Assembly (NCBI GenBank): GCA_008363385.1
Contig: RHKY01000023.1
Location: forward strand, 83,996-147,995
From: Acidobacteriota bacterium
Lineage (GTDB): Bacteria; Acidobacteriota; Thermoanaerobaculia; UBA5066
Reading direction: 5' to 3'
DNA: 64,000 nt
Shown: one piece after another, positions 18,735 through 27,689 of the stretch
Layout of the letters: each line of letters opens with the position of its first letter
Numbering within the stretch: position 1 is the first letter of the stretch
The notes under the pieces: generated by a model
What the model was told of the DNA's origin: nothing
Database searches by the model: none
What the model saw: only the letters and a program-made list of their open reading frames with translations
Made by a program: the position numbers and the translations under genes

Positions 18735-19376
18735 CTACGGCCGGGCGGCGGGGCGGGCCGTCGCCGCCTGGGGGACCCGGACCGCGTACGGTCCGCGGGC
18801 CTCCGGGTGCTTCTTCACGACCGAGGCGTCGCCGCCGGCCTCCTTCCAGATCCAGGCGAGGAGCCGGGTCGAGAGCGTCACCGCCGCGTCGTAGGCCTGC
18901 CTCGCGCTGGTGTCGGAGAGGGGGAGCGCGGCGAGGCCCTCTGGCGCGGCGAACGGCTCGCGAGGGAAGCCGAGGAACGAGGACGACCGCGCGGCCTGGA
19001 GGAGGGAGTCGGGGCTCTCGCCGGGAGGCGGGGGGAAGCCGGCGGCCGCGTCGTGGACGAGCGCCCCGACCGACCGGGCGACGTCGGCGAAGGAGGCGCG
19101 CTTGCGGATCGCCGAGGCGACGTCCCGGGCCCGCCGGGCGGCGTCGCGCCTCCGGGCGGCGGGCTCGGCAGGCCCGGCGGCGGCGCTCCGGGCCGCGTCG
19201 ACTCCGGCCATCAGCTCGTCCCGGTGCTTGGCGAGCTGCCGCCTCAGGTCGGGCGGGGCGTAGAAGGCCGCGTCGGCAGCCATCAGGCGCTCGGCCGTCT
19301 GGGGCCAGTCGGCCCGGACCGGGGAGAGGACGAGCGCCAGGAGCGTCGCCGGAAGGACGGATCGGAAGGTCGGCAT
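18735..19376 (-). CDS. exported protein of unknown function (213 aa)
   Basis: The ATG at 19376 starts a signal peptide, MPTFRSVLPATLLALVLSPVRA. The mature protein is Ala/Arg-rich and helical, with a conserved-looking stretch ADVARSVGALVHDAAAGFPPPPG and a C-terminal region LSTRLLAWIWKEAGGD. It vaguely recalls the helical layout of zinc-dependent phospholipase C / P1 nuclease relatives, but I cannot identify the metal ligands, so no function is given. It is divergent from the cupin gene across a 133-nt gap and lies 70 nt upstream of purH on the same strand. Confidence 0.6.
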   Translation of the reverse strand: MPTFRSVLPATLLALVLSPVRADWPQTAERLMAADAAFYAPPDLRRQLAKHRDELMAGVDAARSAAAGPAEPAARRRDAARRARDVASAIRKRASFADVARSVGALVHDAAAGFPPPPGESPDSLLQAARSSSFLGFPREPFAAPEGLAALPLSDTSARQAYDAAVTLSTRLLAWIWKEAGGDASVVKKHPEARGPYAVRVPQAATARPAARP

Positions 19377-19430
19377 CGGCCGCGGATTGTAGGCGCCGGC
19401 CCCGACCGCCCCCGAAAGTGCAGGGGACCC

Positions 19431-19459
19431 TTGAAAGTGGCGCGCCAGCGCCCCATATT
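19431..19459 (+). promoter_or_regulatory. candidate sigma-70 promoter TTGAAA-N17-CATATT
   Basis: A 5/6 match to the -35 and a 4/6 match to the -10, with ideal 17-nt spacing, in the gap between divergent genes. It would give a 5' leader of about 44 nt for the cupin gene, whose AAAGGAG lies 11 nt before the ATG. Confidence 0.45.
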
Positions 19460-19509
19460 CTTTGAAACGCAATCTCAACTGATGCCTTGCGAAAGGAGAC
19501 GGTGCAGCC

Positions 19510-19869
19510 ATGCCCAACGCGGAGACGAAGAGCTTCCGTTCCCCGGACGAGACCCGCGAGTTCCCGAACGGGAAGGTGGACCTGGTGAACGTCGGGGGCG
19601 GCTCGGTGGGGCGCCTGGAGGTCCGGCCGGGCTGGCGCTGGTCGAAGGACGTCAAGCCGGTCGCCGGGACCGAGTGGTGCGAGGCGCCCCACTTCCAGTA
19701 CGTCCTCTCGGGGAAGGTGCACATCGTGATGTCGGACGGTTCGGAGTTCGACCTCGGCCCCGGAGACGTCTCGGTGCTCGGGGCCGGGCACGACGCCTGG
19801 GTTGTCGGCGACGAGCCGTGCGTGGCGATCGACTGGCACGGCGCGACGAACTACGCGAAGGGGGGCTGA
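19510..19869 (+). CDS. cupin-domain protein (119 aa)
   Basis: Single-domain cupin. The core PHFQYVLSGKVHIVMSDGSEFDLGPGDVSVLGAGHDAWVVGD (about 60-100) gives the two cupin motifs with possible metal ligands in PHFQ and GHDAW. The N-terminal part carries VDLVNVGGGSVGRLEVRPGWRWSKDVKPVAGTEWC. Small cupins of this type are often sugar- or metal-binding enzymes or sensors; substrate unknown. It is monocistronic, with its own candidate promoter. Confidence 0.8.
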   Translation: MPNAETKSFRSPDETREFPNGKVDLVNVGGGSVGRLEVRPGWRWSKDVKPVAGTEWCEAPHFQYVLSGKVHIVMSDGSEFDLGPGDVSVLGAGHDAWVVGDEPCVAIDWHGATNYAKGG

Positions 19870-19920
19870 GAAGGCCCCGTCCGCGGTGCCCGGGCGGCCG
19901 CCCCCGGGCCGGCGGGACCG

Positions 19921-20625
19921 TCAGCGCAGCGAACCCACGAGGCTCTCGGAGCCCGCGTGCGAGTAGCGCCTTGTCGTGTCCTCGGCGTCCCGCGGGAAGA
20001 AGAGCCAGCTGACGGGGACGCCCCCGTGCGTGGCGTCGACGAGCGCCGCGTTGTGGAACATCCGGAGGACGGCGTTCCGCCGGTGGCCGTGCCGCGGCTG
20101 CGGCGCCTCGCGGAGCTCCTCCCAGAGCGACTCGCCGCCGGCCCGGTCCCATTCGCGGGCCCGGACCGCCTCGACGAACGCCCCCCCGTGCCACGCCGTG
20201 ATCCCGGGGGCGCTGCTCCGGATCCACGAGAAGTGGAGGATCCCGAGCTGCGCGTCGGCAGGGAAGCCCGGCCAGTCGCCGAACAGGTGCTGCAGGACCC
20301 CCTCGTTGGCGCGCGCCTGCCGGTCGAAGAGCTCGTCGATCGCCCGGTCCGGCAGGACGACGGCGTCCGGTCCGGCGCTGCCGCTGCCGCCGGAGCGGAT
20401 CCGGGCGTACTCGGCCGCCACGACGCGGTGGCGCTCGTCGGCCCCGGCCCAGGGCCGCCCGTCCCTTCGGGCCCAGGGGAGCCGCTGGGCCTCCTCGACG
20501 GACTCCATCTGGCAGCCGATCCCGACGCTGTTGCCGCCGGTGTCGCGGTACATCGACCGGTGCCGTCCCTCGCAGGCCGGCGATCCGAGGTACGAGCGGA
20601 GGGTCTCGAGGACGTTGGGGTGCAT
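19921..20625 (-). CDS. T4-lysozyme-like (GH24/pesticin fold) protein without signal peptide
   Basis: Residues 12-38 match the T4 lysozyme active-site layout: Glu19 and Asp28 are 9 residues apart, as Glu11 and Asp20 are in T4, and DTGGNSVGIG corresponds to DTEGYYTIGIG with Ser33 near the Thr26 position. The rest (234 aa in all) is longer than phage lysozymes and rich in Trp and His, e.g. LQHLFGDWPGFPADAQLGILHFSWI. The start at ATG 20625 has GGGAGGG 6 nt upstream. No signal peptide or membrane anchor is seen, so it would need a holin-like or contractile export route, lysis, or an intracellular role. No phage genes are nearby. The fold call rests on a short motif. Confidence 0.55.
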   Translation of the reverse strand: MHPNVLETLRSYLGSPACEGRHRSMYRDTGGNSVGIGCQMESVEEAQRLPWARRDGRPWAGADERHRVVAAEYARIRSGGSGSAGPDAVVLPDRAIDELFDRQARANEGVLQHLFGDWPGFPADAQLGILHFSWIRSSAPGITAWHGGAFVEAVRAREWDRAGGESLWEELREAPQPRHGHRRNAVLRMFHNAALVDATHGGVPVSWLFFPRDAEDTTRRYSHAGSESLVGSLR

Positions 20626-20718
20626 GCGGTCCCTCCCGCCCGGGGCGTCTCCTCCGGACGGCCGGGACCCGGAGGAACGCCGCACCCGGACGTCCGGATT
20701 ATGAGACCCACGGGAGCG

Positions 20719-20825
20719 ACGCGGTGGCGTGGCGGGGGCCTCCAGGCGACTCGCGACGGGATCGCCGGGGGAGGGGTGCGGGGAGGCCCGGCGTCCGGCC
20801 ACGCGGCAGCGTGGCGGGGGCCTCC
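20719..20825. repeat. direct repeat in intergenic region
   Basis: GCGTGGCGGGGGCCTCC occurs at 20727-20743 and 20809-20825, each preceded by ACGCGG with two mismatches between. The two copies flank a GC-rich 65-nt segment downstream of the barrel-protein gene. Function unknown; it may form a hairpin with the GGGAGGCCC between them. Confidence 0.4.
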
Positions 20826-20832
20826 CCGCGGC

Positions 20833-23808
20833 TCAGAAGATCTTCAGGAAGTTGAGCGAGAGGACGAAGCCCGTCTGCCCGCGGTCGCGGCCGACGACCG
20901 GGAGACCCGCGTCCAGCTGGACCAGCGTGGACCACGGGCCCGAGAACTGCCCGGAGATCCCGGCGCCGCCGAACGGAGTCCAGGAGAAGCCGGACGGCTC
21001 GTCCGTGACCCAGGCCTGGTCGTAGAGCGCCTCGAGGCGGAAGACGTCGCCGACGACGAAGCCGTACGACAGGCGTCCGATGAGGGCCTCCTCCCCGCGG
21101 AGGCTCCCCGAGCTGAACCCCCGGAGCGACGAGGAGCCGAAGAACCCGAACGAGATCTTCGAGAAGCGGTCGGCGTTGGAGGTGCCGAGCCAGTTCACGG
21201 CCGTCTTGACCCGCTGGAACTTCGGGAGGTGGAAGTCCTTGGCCAGCTGGACCCCCCACGTCCGGAACGTGTCCTTCCCGGGGTCCCACTCGGGGTTCCC
21301 GGCGTAGCCCCACGCGTCCCAGCGGGAGCGCTTGTTCCAGCCGTACCGGCCCGAGAGGGCCCAGCCCTGCCAGTCCCACGCCGCCCGCCCCTCCAGCCGG
21401 TAGACCCAGTGGTCCGACGGGATCGCGAACGCCGGGTCGGTGTCGTCGGCCTCGGCGTAGTCGCGGTAGCTCACGCCGACGGTCCCGGAGAGCTTCACGT
21501 GCCGTCCCACCGGCGTCCCGACGTTGAGGTTGGCGGCGAAGGAGCGGCTCTTCACCGCCTCGGCGTCCACCTTCTCGCCGTCCTGGTACGGGACGTCGGT
21601 CCCGCGGACCGCGATGCCGAAGACGTCCGCGCCCAGGTCGACCGTCGAGCCGAAGAGCTTCGGCTCGTTGAACGAGCCGGCCAGGAGGACGCCGCCGAAG
21701 AAGACCTGGGCCTGCTGCCCCTTCTTCTTCACGTCGAGGTCGAGGTAGTAGACGCCCAGGAGCGGCAGCGGGTAGTCGAGCGACTCGTCGTAGAAGACGC
21801 CGCCGAGGCCGAAGAAGCGCGAGAGCTTCGTCTCGTCGGTCACCTTGCGGTCCCCCTCGGGCGTCTTCTCCAGGTAGCGGACCCCCTTCTCCGTGTCGCG
21901 GACCATCGTCTGGGGCGAGGCGAACAGGGCCTTCTTCTCCGCGTCGAACGTCTCGGGGTCGAGGCGGACGTCGGAGAGGACCGTCTCGCGCTCGAGCACG
22001 GTCGTCCGCGAGAAGGTGCGGAGGATCCACTGCGCCTTGACGAGGAGCGGGAAGCGCATCGCCACGTCGCCCAAGGCCCCCGGCAGGACGAGGAAGTCGG
22101 TCGTCTCGTCGACGGACTGGACCTCGCCCTTGAGGTTCAGCTGCCGGCTCTTGACGCGCAGGACCGAGTCGTCCTGCCGGTCGATCCAGACGGTGCCGGC
22201 GAAGAGAGGCTTGTCCGACTCGGTGGCCTTCGGCTCGAAGGTCAGGACCCAGGCGGGCCGGTCGAGGACGGTGTCCTCCCCCTCGAGGGCGTACCGGTAG
22301 GCGTCGTTGAACGTGATCTCGAGCGGGAGCTCCGAGACCTTCTCGGGCTGGACGATCGGCAGGACCGGCGAGCTCTTCCCGCGCCACTTCACGCCGTTGA
22401 AGTAGGTCTCGGACCAGGCCCAGTCGTACCCCTTCCCCGGCTCGTAGAAGAACGGGCCGGCGAGGGTCTGCTCGAACGTGTTCGCCAGCTCGGCGATCCG
22501 GAACCGGATCGAGGTCTTGTTCCAGGCGGCGAACCGCTTCCAGCGCGCGTCGCGCCGTGTCCGCCAGATCTGGTGGCGCGCCAGGATCTCCTCGGCCGTG
22601 GGCCAGCGCTTCGCGGACACGCCGACCGTCGCCTTCGTCAGCTCCTCCGGGGGCTTCTCCCGGGCGTCGAGGCGGACGGCGACCGCCCCCGACCGGAGCG
22701 ACAAGGAGAGCCGGGGCGGCTCCTTGGTCGCGGGGATCTCGAACCGCTTCGAGCGGCCGGTGGCCAGCTCCACGACCTCGGCGGCGGCGTACGAGGGGGC
22801 GTCGAGAGCGAGGGTGACGGCGCCCCGGTACGGGTTCCCGGCCTCGTCGAGGCCGGGGAGGAGGACGAGGCCTCCCAGGTCGTCGTCCGGCGCGAGCCGG
22901 TGGATCGCCAGGGCCTCGCCTTTCGCTCCGCGGGCCTCGGCCGGCCGGCCGTCGCGCGCGTAGTCGCCCGAGGAGAGGAGGCCCCCGAAGCGGGAGAGGA
23001 GGCGGTCCTCTACGGCGGCCGAGGCGAGCGGCGCGGCGAGGACGGGAGAGCCCGCCGCGGCGAAGCGCGCCGCCTGGTGGAGGAGGGCCTCGGGGCCGGG
23101 CTGCTCGGGGAGCTCGACGAAGAGCGGCCGGCCGAAGGCGAAGGCGTCCGCCTCGGCCCGGAGGGCGGCGGGGTCGGCGGAGGCGGAGGAGAGGTGGAGC
23201 CCGACGAGGTCGACGAACGGCGCCACGTCGTCGGTCTTCAGCTCCGCGGCGGCCGCCGGGAAGAGGGAGCCCTCCCGGGGCTGGTGGAAGACGGCGGCAA
23301 TCCACGTCCGCGGGTTCTCGGCGCGGATCGCGGCGGCGACCTTCTTCAGGACGAACCGGCGCGCGGCGAGGTCCTCGCCGATCTCCGGGAAGTCGAGGGC
23401 GAAGAGGTCGGCTCCCCGAGCGGCCACGAGGATCGGGCCGAGGCCGGGGACGAGCGTGGCGGCCGTGGCCGCCTCGGCGCTCCGCCCGTCGGTCGGGACG
23501 GGCACCTCGGGCAGCTCCAGCGCGACGCCCGACCTCCAGCCGGCGCGCCGGGCCGAGGCGACCAGGCGGCGGACGGCCTCGGCGGCGGACGGGTCGGCGT
23601 AGGAGGCCGCCGGGAGCTCGAGGAGGAGGCCGGGGGAGCCGCTTCCGGGCCGGGCGGGGAGCGAGGCCTCGAGGGCCTCGACCCGGGGCGCGGGCGGCCG
23701 GACGACGACCCAGGTCGTCAGGTGCGGCCAGGCGGGCTCGGCCGCGGGGGCCGCCGCCGACGCGGCGAGCAGGAAGGTGAGGGCCGAGAGGGCCCGGGTG
23801 CGGACCAT
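20833..23808 (-). CDS. large outer-membrane beta-barrel protein with periplasmic domains (991 aa)
   Basis: A signal peptide (1-23, ending AAPAAE) precedes a TIM-barrel-like region (about 30-330: AALRAEADAFAFGRPLFVELPEQPG). Next come a beta-sandwich and a central region PLEITFNDAYRYALEGEDTVLDRP that resembles the LolA/RseB-like half-barrel. The last 300 residues are alternating amphipathic strands rich in Tyr, Trp and Phe, ending in LNFLKIF; a terminal Phe is the BAM recognition signal of outer-membrane barrels. No enzyme motif could be confirmed. It is monocistronic, upstream of recA in map order on the same strand but separated by a 98-nt gap. Probably an outer-membrane assembly or polysaccharide-related protein; function not recognised. 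Confidence 0.72.
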   Translation of the reverse strand: MVRTRALSALTFLLAASAAAPAAEPAWPHLTTWVVVRPPAPRVEALEASLPARPGSGSPGLLLELPAASYADPSAAEAVRRLVASARRAGWRSGVALELPEVPVPTDGRSAEAATAATLVPGLGPILVAARGADLFALDFPEIGEDLAARRFVLKKVAAAIRAENPRTWIAAVFHQPREGSLFPAAAAELKTDDVAPFVDLVGLHLSSASADPAALRAEADAFAFGRPLFVELPEQPGPEALLHQAARFAAAGSPVLAAPLASAAVEDRLLSRFGGLLSSGDYARDGRPAEARGAKGEALAIHRLAPDDDLGGLVLLPGLDEAGNPYRGAVTLALDAPSYAAAEVVELATGRSKRFEIPATKEPPRLSLSLRSGAVAVRLDAREKPPEELTKATVGVSAKRWPTAEEILARHQIWRTRRDARWKRFAAWNKTSIRFRIAELANTFEQTLAGPFFYEPGKGYDWAWSETYFNGVKWRGKSSPVLPIVQPEKVSELPLEITFNDAYRYALEGEDTVLDRPAWVLTFEPKATESDKPLFAGTVWIDRQDDSVLRVKSRQLNLKGEVQSVDETTDFLVLPGALGDVAMRFPLLVKAQWILRTFSRTTVLERETVLSDVRLDPETFDAEKKALFASPQTMVRDTEKGVRYLEKTPEGDRKVTDETKLSRFFGLGGVFYDESLDYPLPLLGVYYLDLDVKKKGQQAQVFFGGVLLAGSFNEPKLFGSTVDLGADVFGIAVRGTDVPYQDGEKVDAEAVKSRSFAANLNVGTPVGRHVKLSGTVGVSYRDYAEADDTDPAFAIPSDHWVYRLEGRAAWDWQGWALSGRYGWNKRSRWDAWGYAGNPEWDPGKDTFRTWGVQLAKDFHLPKFQRVKTAVNWLGTSNADRFSKISFGFFGSSSLRGFSSGSLRGEEALIGRLSYGFVVGDVFRLEALYDQAWVTDEPSGFSWTPFGGAGISGQFSGPWSTLVQLDAGLPVVGRDRGQTGFVLSLNFLKIF

Positions 23809-23906
23809 CCGCGCATTCTACGGACGGCGCTTGGCGCGCGCCGCGGGGCGGAAAGCGAACGGGGCGCCGCGAGCGGCGCCCCGTCGGGACGCGGAGGGAA
23901 ACGGGC

Positions 23907-24959
23907 CTACTTCTTCTTCTCGACCGGGGCCGGCTTCGGCGCCTCCTCGACGGGGGCGTCGACCGGGAGGCCGAGCTTCTGGCGGATCTTCGTCTCGATC
24001 TCCGAGGCGACGTCGGGGTTGTCGCGGAGGTACTGCTTGGAGTTCTCGCGGCCCTGCCCGATCCGGAGGTCTCCGTAGCTGAACCAGGCGCCCGACTTCT
24101 CGACGAGCTTGTGCTCGATGCCGAGGTCGATGATCTCGCCCGTCTTGGAGATCCCCTCGCCGTAGCCGATGTCGAACTCGGCGCTCCGGAACGGCGGGGC
24201 GACCTTGTTCTTGACGACCTTGACCTTGGTCCGGCTGCCGACGACCTCCTCGCCGTCCTTCAGCGAGGCGATCCTCCGGATGTCGATCCTCACGGACGAG
24301 TAGAACTTCAGGGCGCGGCCCCCGGTCGTCGTCTCCGGGTTGCCGAACATGACGCCGATCTTCTCGCGGATCTGGTTGATGAAGATGAGCGTCGTCTTCG
24401 ACTTGGAGACGACCGCCGTCAGCTTCCGGAGAGCCTGCGACATCAGGCGAGCCTGGAGGCCGACGGAGGCCTCGCCCATCTCGCCCTCCAGCTCGGCCTT
24501 CGGGACGAGGGCGGCGACGGAGTCGATGACGACCACGTCGACGGCGGCCGAGCGGACGAGGGCCTCGGCGATCTCCAGCGCCTGCTCTCCCGAGTCGGGC
24601 TGGGAGACCATGAGGTTGTCGACGTCGACGCCGAGCTTCCGCGAGTACTCGGCGTCGAGCGCGTGCTCGGCGTCGATGAAGGCGGCGAGGCCGCCGCGCT
24701 TCTGCGCCTCGGCGATGATGTGGAGCGTCAGGGTCGTCTTGCCGGAGGACTCCGGCCCGAAGATCTCGACGACGCGGCCGCGCGGCACGCCCCCGATCCC
24801 GAGCGCGGCGTCGACGGCGATCGACCCGGTGGAGATGGCCTGGATCGCCTCCTGCGGCCGGTCGCCCAGCCGCACGAGGGCCCCCTTGCCGAACTGGCGG
24901 TCGATCTGCTGGACCGCCTGCTCGAGCGCCTTGAGCTTCTCTCTGTCGATGGTGGCCAT
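23907..24959 (-). CDS. recA: recombinase RecA
   Basis: Strand-exchange and LexA-coprotease ATPase. Starts [16 protein letters not shown] at ATG 24959 and is 350 aa, as usual. Walker A is GPESSGKTT, Walker [11 protein letters not shown], and the [27 protein letters not shown] segment contains loop L2. The C-terminal tail [13 protein letters not shown] is basic where many RecA tails are acidic, which may matter for autoregulation. I found no convincing LexA box upstream. Confidence 0.98.
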   Translation of the reverse strand: MATIDREKLKALEQAVQQIDRQFGKGALVRLGDRPQEAIQAISTGSIAVDAALGIGGVPRGRVVEIFGPESSGKTTLTLHIIAEAQKRGGLAAFIDAEHALDAEYSRKLGVDVDNLMVSQPDSGEQALEIAEALVRSAAVDVVVIDSVAALVPKAELEGEMGEASVGLQARLMSQALRKLTAVVSKSKTTLIFINQIREKIGVMFGNPETTTGGRALKFYSSVRIDIRRIASLKDGEEVVGSRTKVKVVKNKVAPPFRSAEFDIGYGEGISKTGEIIDLGIEHKLVEKSGAWFSYGDLRIGQGRENSKQYLRDNPDVASEIETKIRQKLGLPVDAPVEEAPKPAPVEKKK

Positions 24960-24995
24960 GGGGAGTTGTCCTCGCTTTCGTCGGAAAGACGGCGG

Positions 24996-25001
24996 ATTAT
25001 A
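24996..25001 (-). promoter_or_regulatory. candidate recA -10 box TATAAT
   Basis: A perfect TATAAT on the minus strand lies 37 nt upstream of the recA start codon, in otherwise GC-rich DNA. No clear -35 or LexA operator was seen with it. Confidence 0.35.
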
Positions 25002-25123
25002 GGCGTCCGCCTCCGGCGTGCCGCCGCCGGGCCGGAGGGGCGGAAGAGGGTCGTCGGTGTCGGGACGGGCGGGCGCACGGATCGAGCCGCGCGGCCTCGG
25101 CCGTCGTCCCGGGCAGGAGGAAC

Positions 25124-25690
25124 GTGACGCATTCTGGACGAGCCGGGGGTCCGGCACAAGCGGAGGCGGACTCGGGGACGAGGCCCTGGCGGCGGGTCTT
25201 CGGGGAGGCCCCGGTGGCGGCCTCCTTCGCCACGTTCGGCGTGGGGCTCCTCCCCGGGCCGAAGGGGACCTGGGGGAGCCTCGTGGCGGTCCTGATCGGC
25301 GAGGCCCTCTTCCGCGCGCTCGGGCTCCCGGCCCTGGCCGCCCTGGCCGTCGTCTCGACGCTCCTCGGCGTCCCGGCGGCGGGACGCGTCGAGGCGCTCC
25401 GCCGGGACGAGGACCCGCACGAGGTGGTCGTCGACGAGGTGGCGGGGCAGTCGATCGCCCTCCTGGGCCTCCACGCCTTCCTGCCGGCCGCCTCCTCGGG
25501 GGCGCTCGGGGCCGGCCTCGTCCTGGCGGCGTTCCTCCTCTTCCGGCTCCTCGACGTCCTGAAGCCGGGGCCGGTCGACGACCTGCAGCGGCTCCCCGGC
25601 GGCGCCGGCATCATGGCCGACGACGTGGCGGCCGGGTGCCTCGTTGCGGCCGCGTTCGGCCTCCTCGCCCTCGCCGGTCTCGTGCGATGA
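25124..25690 (+). CDS. pgpA: phosphatidylglycerophosphatase A
   Basis: Dephosphorylates phosphatidylglycerophosphate to phosphatidylglycerol at the inner membrane. The GTG at 25124 has AGGAGG 3 nt upstream. Diagnostic motifs are [13 protein letters not shown] (about 43-55) and [13 protein letters not shown] (about 96-108), with three to four hydrophobic segments, in 188 aa. It opens the operon pgpA-murB-manC-moxR-DUF58-transglutaminase and overlaps murB by 4 nt (ATGA). The promoter must lie in the 160-nt gap shared with recA. Confidence 0.92.
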   Translation: MTHSGRAGGPAQAEADSGTRPWRRVFGEAPVAASFATFGVGLLPGPKGTWGSLVAVLIGEALFRALGLPALAALAVVSTLLGVPAAGRVEALRRDEDPHEVVVDEVAGQSIALLGLHAFLPAASSGALGAGLVLAAFLLFRLLDVLKPGPVDDLQRLPGGAGIMADDVAAGCLVAAAFGLLALAGLVR

Positions 25691-26619
25691 ACCCTCCGGC
25701 GCTGCCCGGCCTCGTGGTCCGCGCGGACGAGCCGCTGGCCCCGCGGACGACCCTCCGGATCGGGGGACCGGCACGGTGGCTGGTCGAGGCGCGGACGCTG
25801 GCCGCCCTCTCGGCCTTCCGGCGCTGGGCGAGCGAGACCGGGACGCGGGTCCTGGCGCTCGGGAAGGGCTCGAACCTCCTCGTCCCGGACGAGGGTTTCG
25901 ACGGCGCGGTCCTCGTCCTGGCCGGGGAGATGACCTCCTACCGGCTCGACGGGACGACCCTCGTCACCTCCGGCGGGGCCTCGCTCATGGCGCTCGCCGT
26001 GGCGGCGAGGAACGCGGGCCTCTCGGGGCTCGAGGGGCTCTCGGGGATCCCTTCGACCCTCGGCGGCGCGGTGCGGATCAACGCGGGCGCTTACGGGAGG
26101 GAGATCTTCGACCTCCTCCGGGACGTCACGCTGGTGGGGGCGGACGGCGCGGTGAGGCAGGTCCCCGCCGCGGGCCTTCGCCGCGGCTACCGCTGGACGG
26201 AGCTCTGCGAGGCGGACGACCTCGTCGCGGGCGCGTCGCTCCTCCTCGAGCCGGCCCCGCGGGAGGAGGTCGAGGCCCGGATGCGAGAGGTGACCGAGAA
26301 GCGGAAGCGGGCCCTGCCGGTCGAGCCGAACGCCGGCTCGATCTTCAGGAACCCGCCGGGCGAGTACGCGGGGCGGCTTCTGGAGGCGTGCGGGCTGAAG
26401 GGGAGGCGGCGCGGCGGCGCCGAGGTCTCCGGCCGGCACGCCAACGTGATCGTGAACCTCGGGGGCGCCACGGCGCGGGACGTGCGGGCGCTGATGGCCG
26501 ACATGAGGGCCCTGGTGCGGCTCCGGTTCGGCGTGGAGCTCGTCCCCGAGATCGTCCTCGTCGGCGGCCCCCTTCGCGACGACGAGGCCGCGCCTCTCTC
26601 CGTAGAATCGACGGCATGA
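25687..26619 (+). CDS. murB: UDP-N-acetylenolpyruvoylglucosamine reductase
   Basis: Second step of muramic acid synthesis; an FAD/NADPH enzyme. FAD-binding motifs are LALGKGSNLLVPDEGF and GIPSTLGGAVRINAGAYG. The catalytic Ser and Glu lie in NAGSIFRNP and the C-terminal VPEIVLVG. The ATG at 25687 overlaps the pgpA stop, and its own stop overlaps manC. The 310-aa size and the absence of a long Tyr-loop insertion suggest the type II (shorter) form. Confidence 0.95.
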   Translation: MNPPALPGLVVRADEPLAPRTTLRIGGPARWLVEARTLAALSAFRRWASETGTRVLALGKGSNLLVPDEGFDGAVLVLAGEMTSYRLDGTTLVTSGGASLMALAVAARNAGLSGLEGLSGIPSTLGGAVRINAGAYGREIFDLLRDVTLVGADGAVRQVPAAGLRRGYRWTELCEADDLVAGASLLLEPAPREEVEARMREVTEKRKRALPVEPNAGSIFRNPPGEYAGRLLEACGLKGRRRGGAEVSGRHANVIVNLGGATARDVRALMADMRALVRLRFGVELVPEIVLVGGPLRDDEAAPLSVESTA

Positions 26620-27689
26620 CGACTCACGGCGCCGTCTACGCGCTCATCCTCGCGGGCGGGAGCGGGACCCGTCTCTGGCCGCGCTCCACCGACTCCGCGC
26701 CGAAGCCCTTCCTGGCGCTGACGGGGCCCGAGACGCTCCTGTCGGCCACCTTCCGCCGGGCCTCCGCCCTGGCCGGGGCCGACCGTGTCCTGGTGTCGGC
26801 GCGGGTCACGCACGCCGCCCTGATCCGCCGCGACCTGGCGGCGGTCTCCGGGGACCGGCTCGTCCTGGAGCCCGAGAGGCGGAACACGGCCCCGGCGATC
26901 GCGCTCTCGGCCCTCTCTGTCGCCGAGCGGGACCGTGAGGCCGTCCTCGTCGTCCTGCCGTCCGACCAGGCGGTCGCCGACGAGGCGGCGTTCCAGCGGG
27001 GCGTCGAGACGGCCGTGGACGCCGCGCGGCACGTGGACGGCTTCGTCACGCTCGGCATCACGCCGGTCCGCCCCGAAACGGGATTCGGCTACCTCGAGAC
27101 CGACCCCGCCGAAGCCGGCTGGCCCGTCCGGCGCGTCGTGCGGTTCGTCGAGAAGCCGCCGGCCGCCGACGCCGAGCGGTTCCTGGCCTCCGGGCTCCAC
27201 TTCTGGAACGCCGGGATCTTCGTCTTCCGCGTCCCGGTCCTCCTCGACGCGATGGAGCGGCTCTGCCCCGACATCCTGGGGCCCATCCGGGAGGCGGCCT
27301 CCGCTCGGAAGGCCGGGGACGCCGCCGGGATGGCGAAGGCCTTCGGGCGGGCCCGGCGGGAGTCGATCGACTACGCGGTGATGGAGAAGGCCACGACGGT
27401 GGTGATGGTCCCCTGCGACTGCGGATGGAGCGACGTCGGCTCCTGGGACGCCGTCCACGACTTCCGCGCCAAGGACGAGGCCGGCAACGTCCTGGAGGGG
27501 CCGGCGCAGGCGCTGGAGAGCCGGGGCTGCCTTGCGCTGGCCCGGAAGGGGCGGCCCGTCACCCTCATCGGCGTGGACGACCTCGTGGTGGTCGACTCGG
27601 AGGACGGCCTCCTCGTCACCCGCCGCGGGGCCTCGGACGCCCTGCGGCGGGCCGTCGAGTCGCGCCTGGCCAAGGAGTGGCGCCCTTGA
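26616..27689 (+). CDS. manC: mannose-1-phosphate guanylyltransferase
   Basis: Makes GDP-mannose. The nucleotidyltransferase signature LILAGGSGTRLWPRS (about 9-23) is followed by the PKPFL site, EPERRNTAPAIAL, GFGYLE and FVEKPP, then FWNAGIFVFR. It is 357 aa and lacks the C-terminal isomerase cupin of bifunctional ManC/AlgA, so a separate phosphomannose isomerase is needed. It overlaps murB and moxR by 4 nt each. GDP-mannose would feed the polysaccharide genes at 39-44 kb. Confidence 0.94.
   Translation: MTTHGAVYALILAGGSGTRLWPRSTDSAPKPFLALTGPETLLSATFRRASALAGADRVLVSARVTHAALIRRDLAAVSGDRLVLEPERRNTAPAIALSALSVAERDREAVLVVLPSDQAVADEAAFQRGVETAVDAARHVDGFVTLGITPVRPETGFGYLETDPAEAGWPVRRVVRFVEKPPAADAERFLASGLHFWNAGIFVFRVPVLLDAMERLCPDILGPIREAASARKAGDAAGMAKAFGRARRESIDYAVMEKATTVVMVPCDCGWSDVGSWDAVHDFRAKDEAGNVLEGPAQALESRGCLALARKGRPVTLIGVDDLVVVDSEDGLLVTRRGASDALRRAVESRLAKEWRP

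Noticed and set aside
19957-24078. 1373-codon open frame on the plus strand
   Set aside because: It runs through the reverse complement of the lysozyme-like, barrel and recA genes and has the monotonous Gly/Arg/Glu/Val composition of an antisense shadow.
24960-25157. N-terminal extension of RecA to 25157
   Set aside because: The added residues are unlike RecA; the ATG at 24959 gives the conserved start [14 protein letters not shown] and the normal length.
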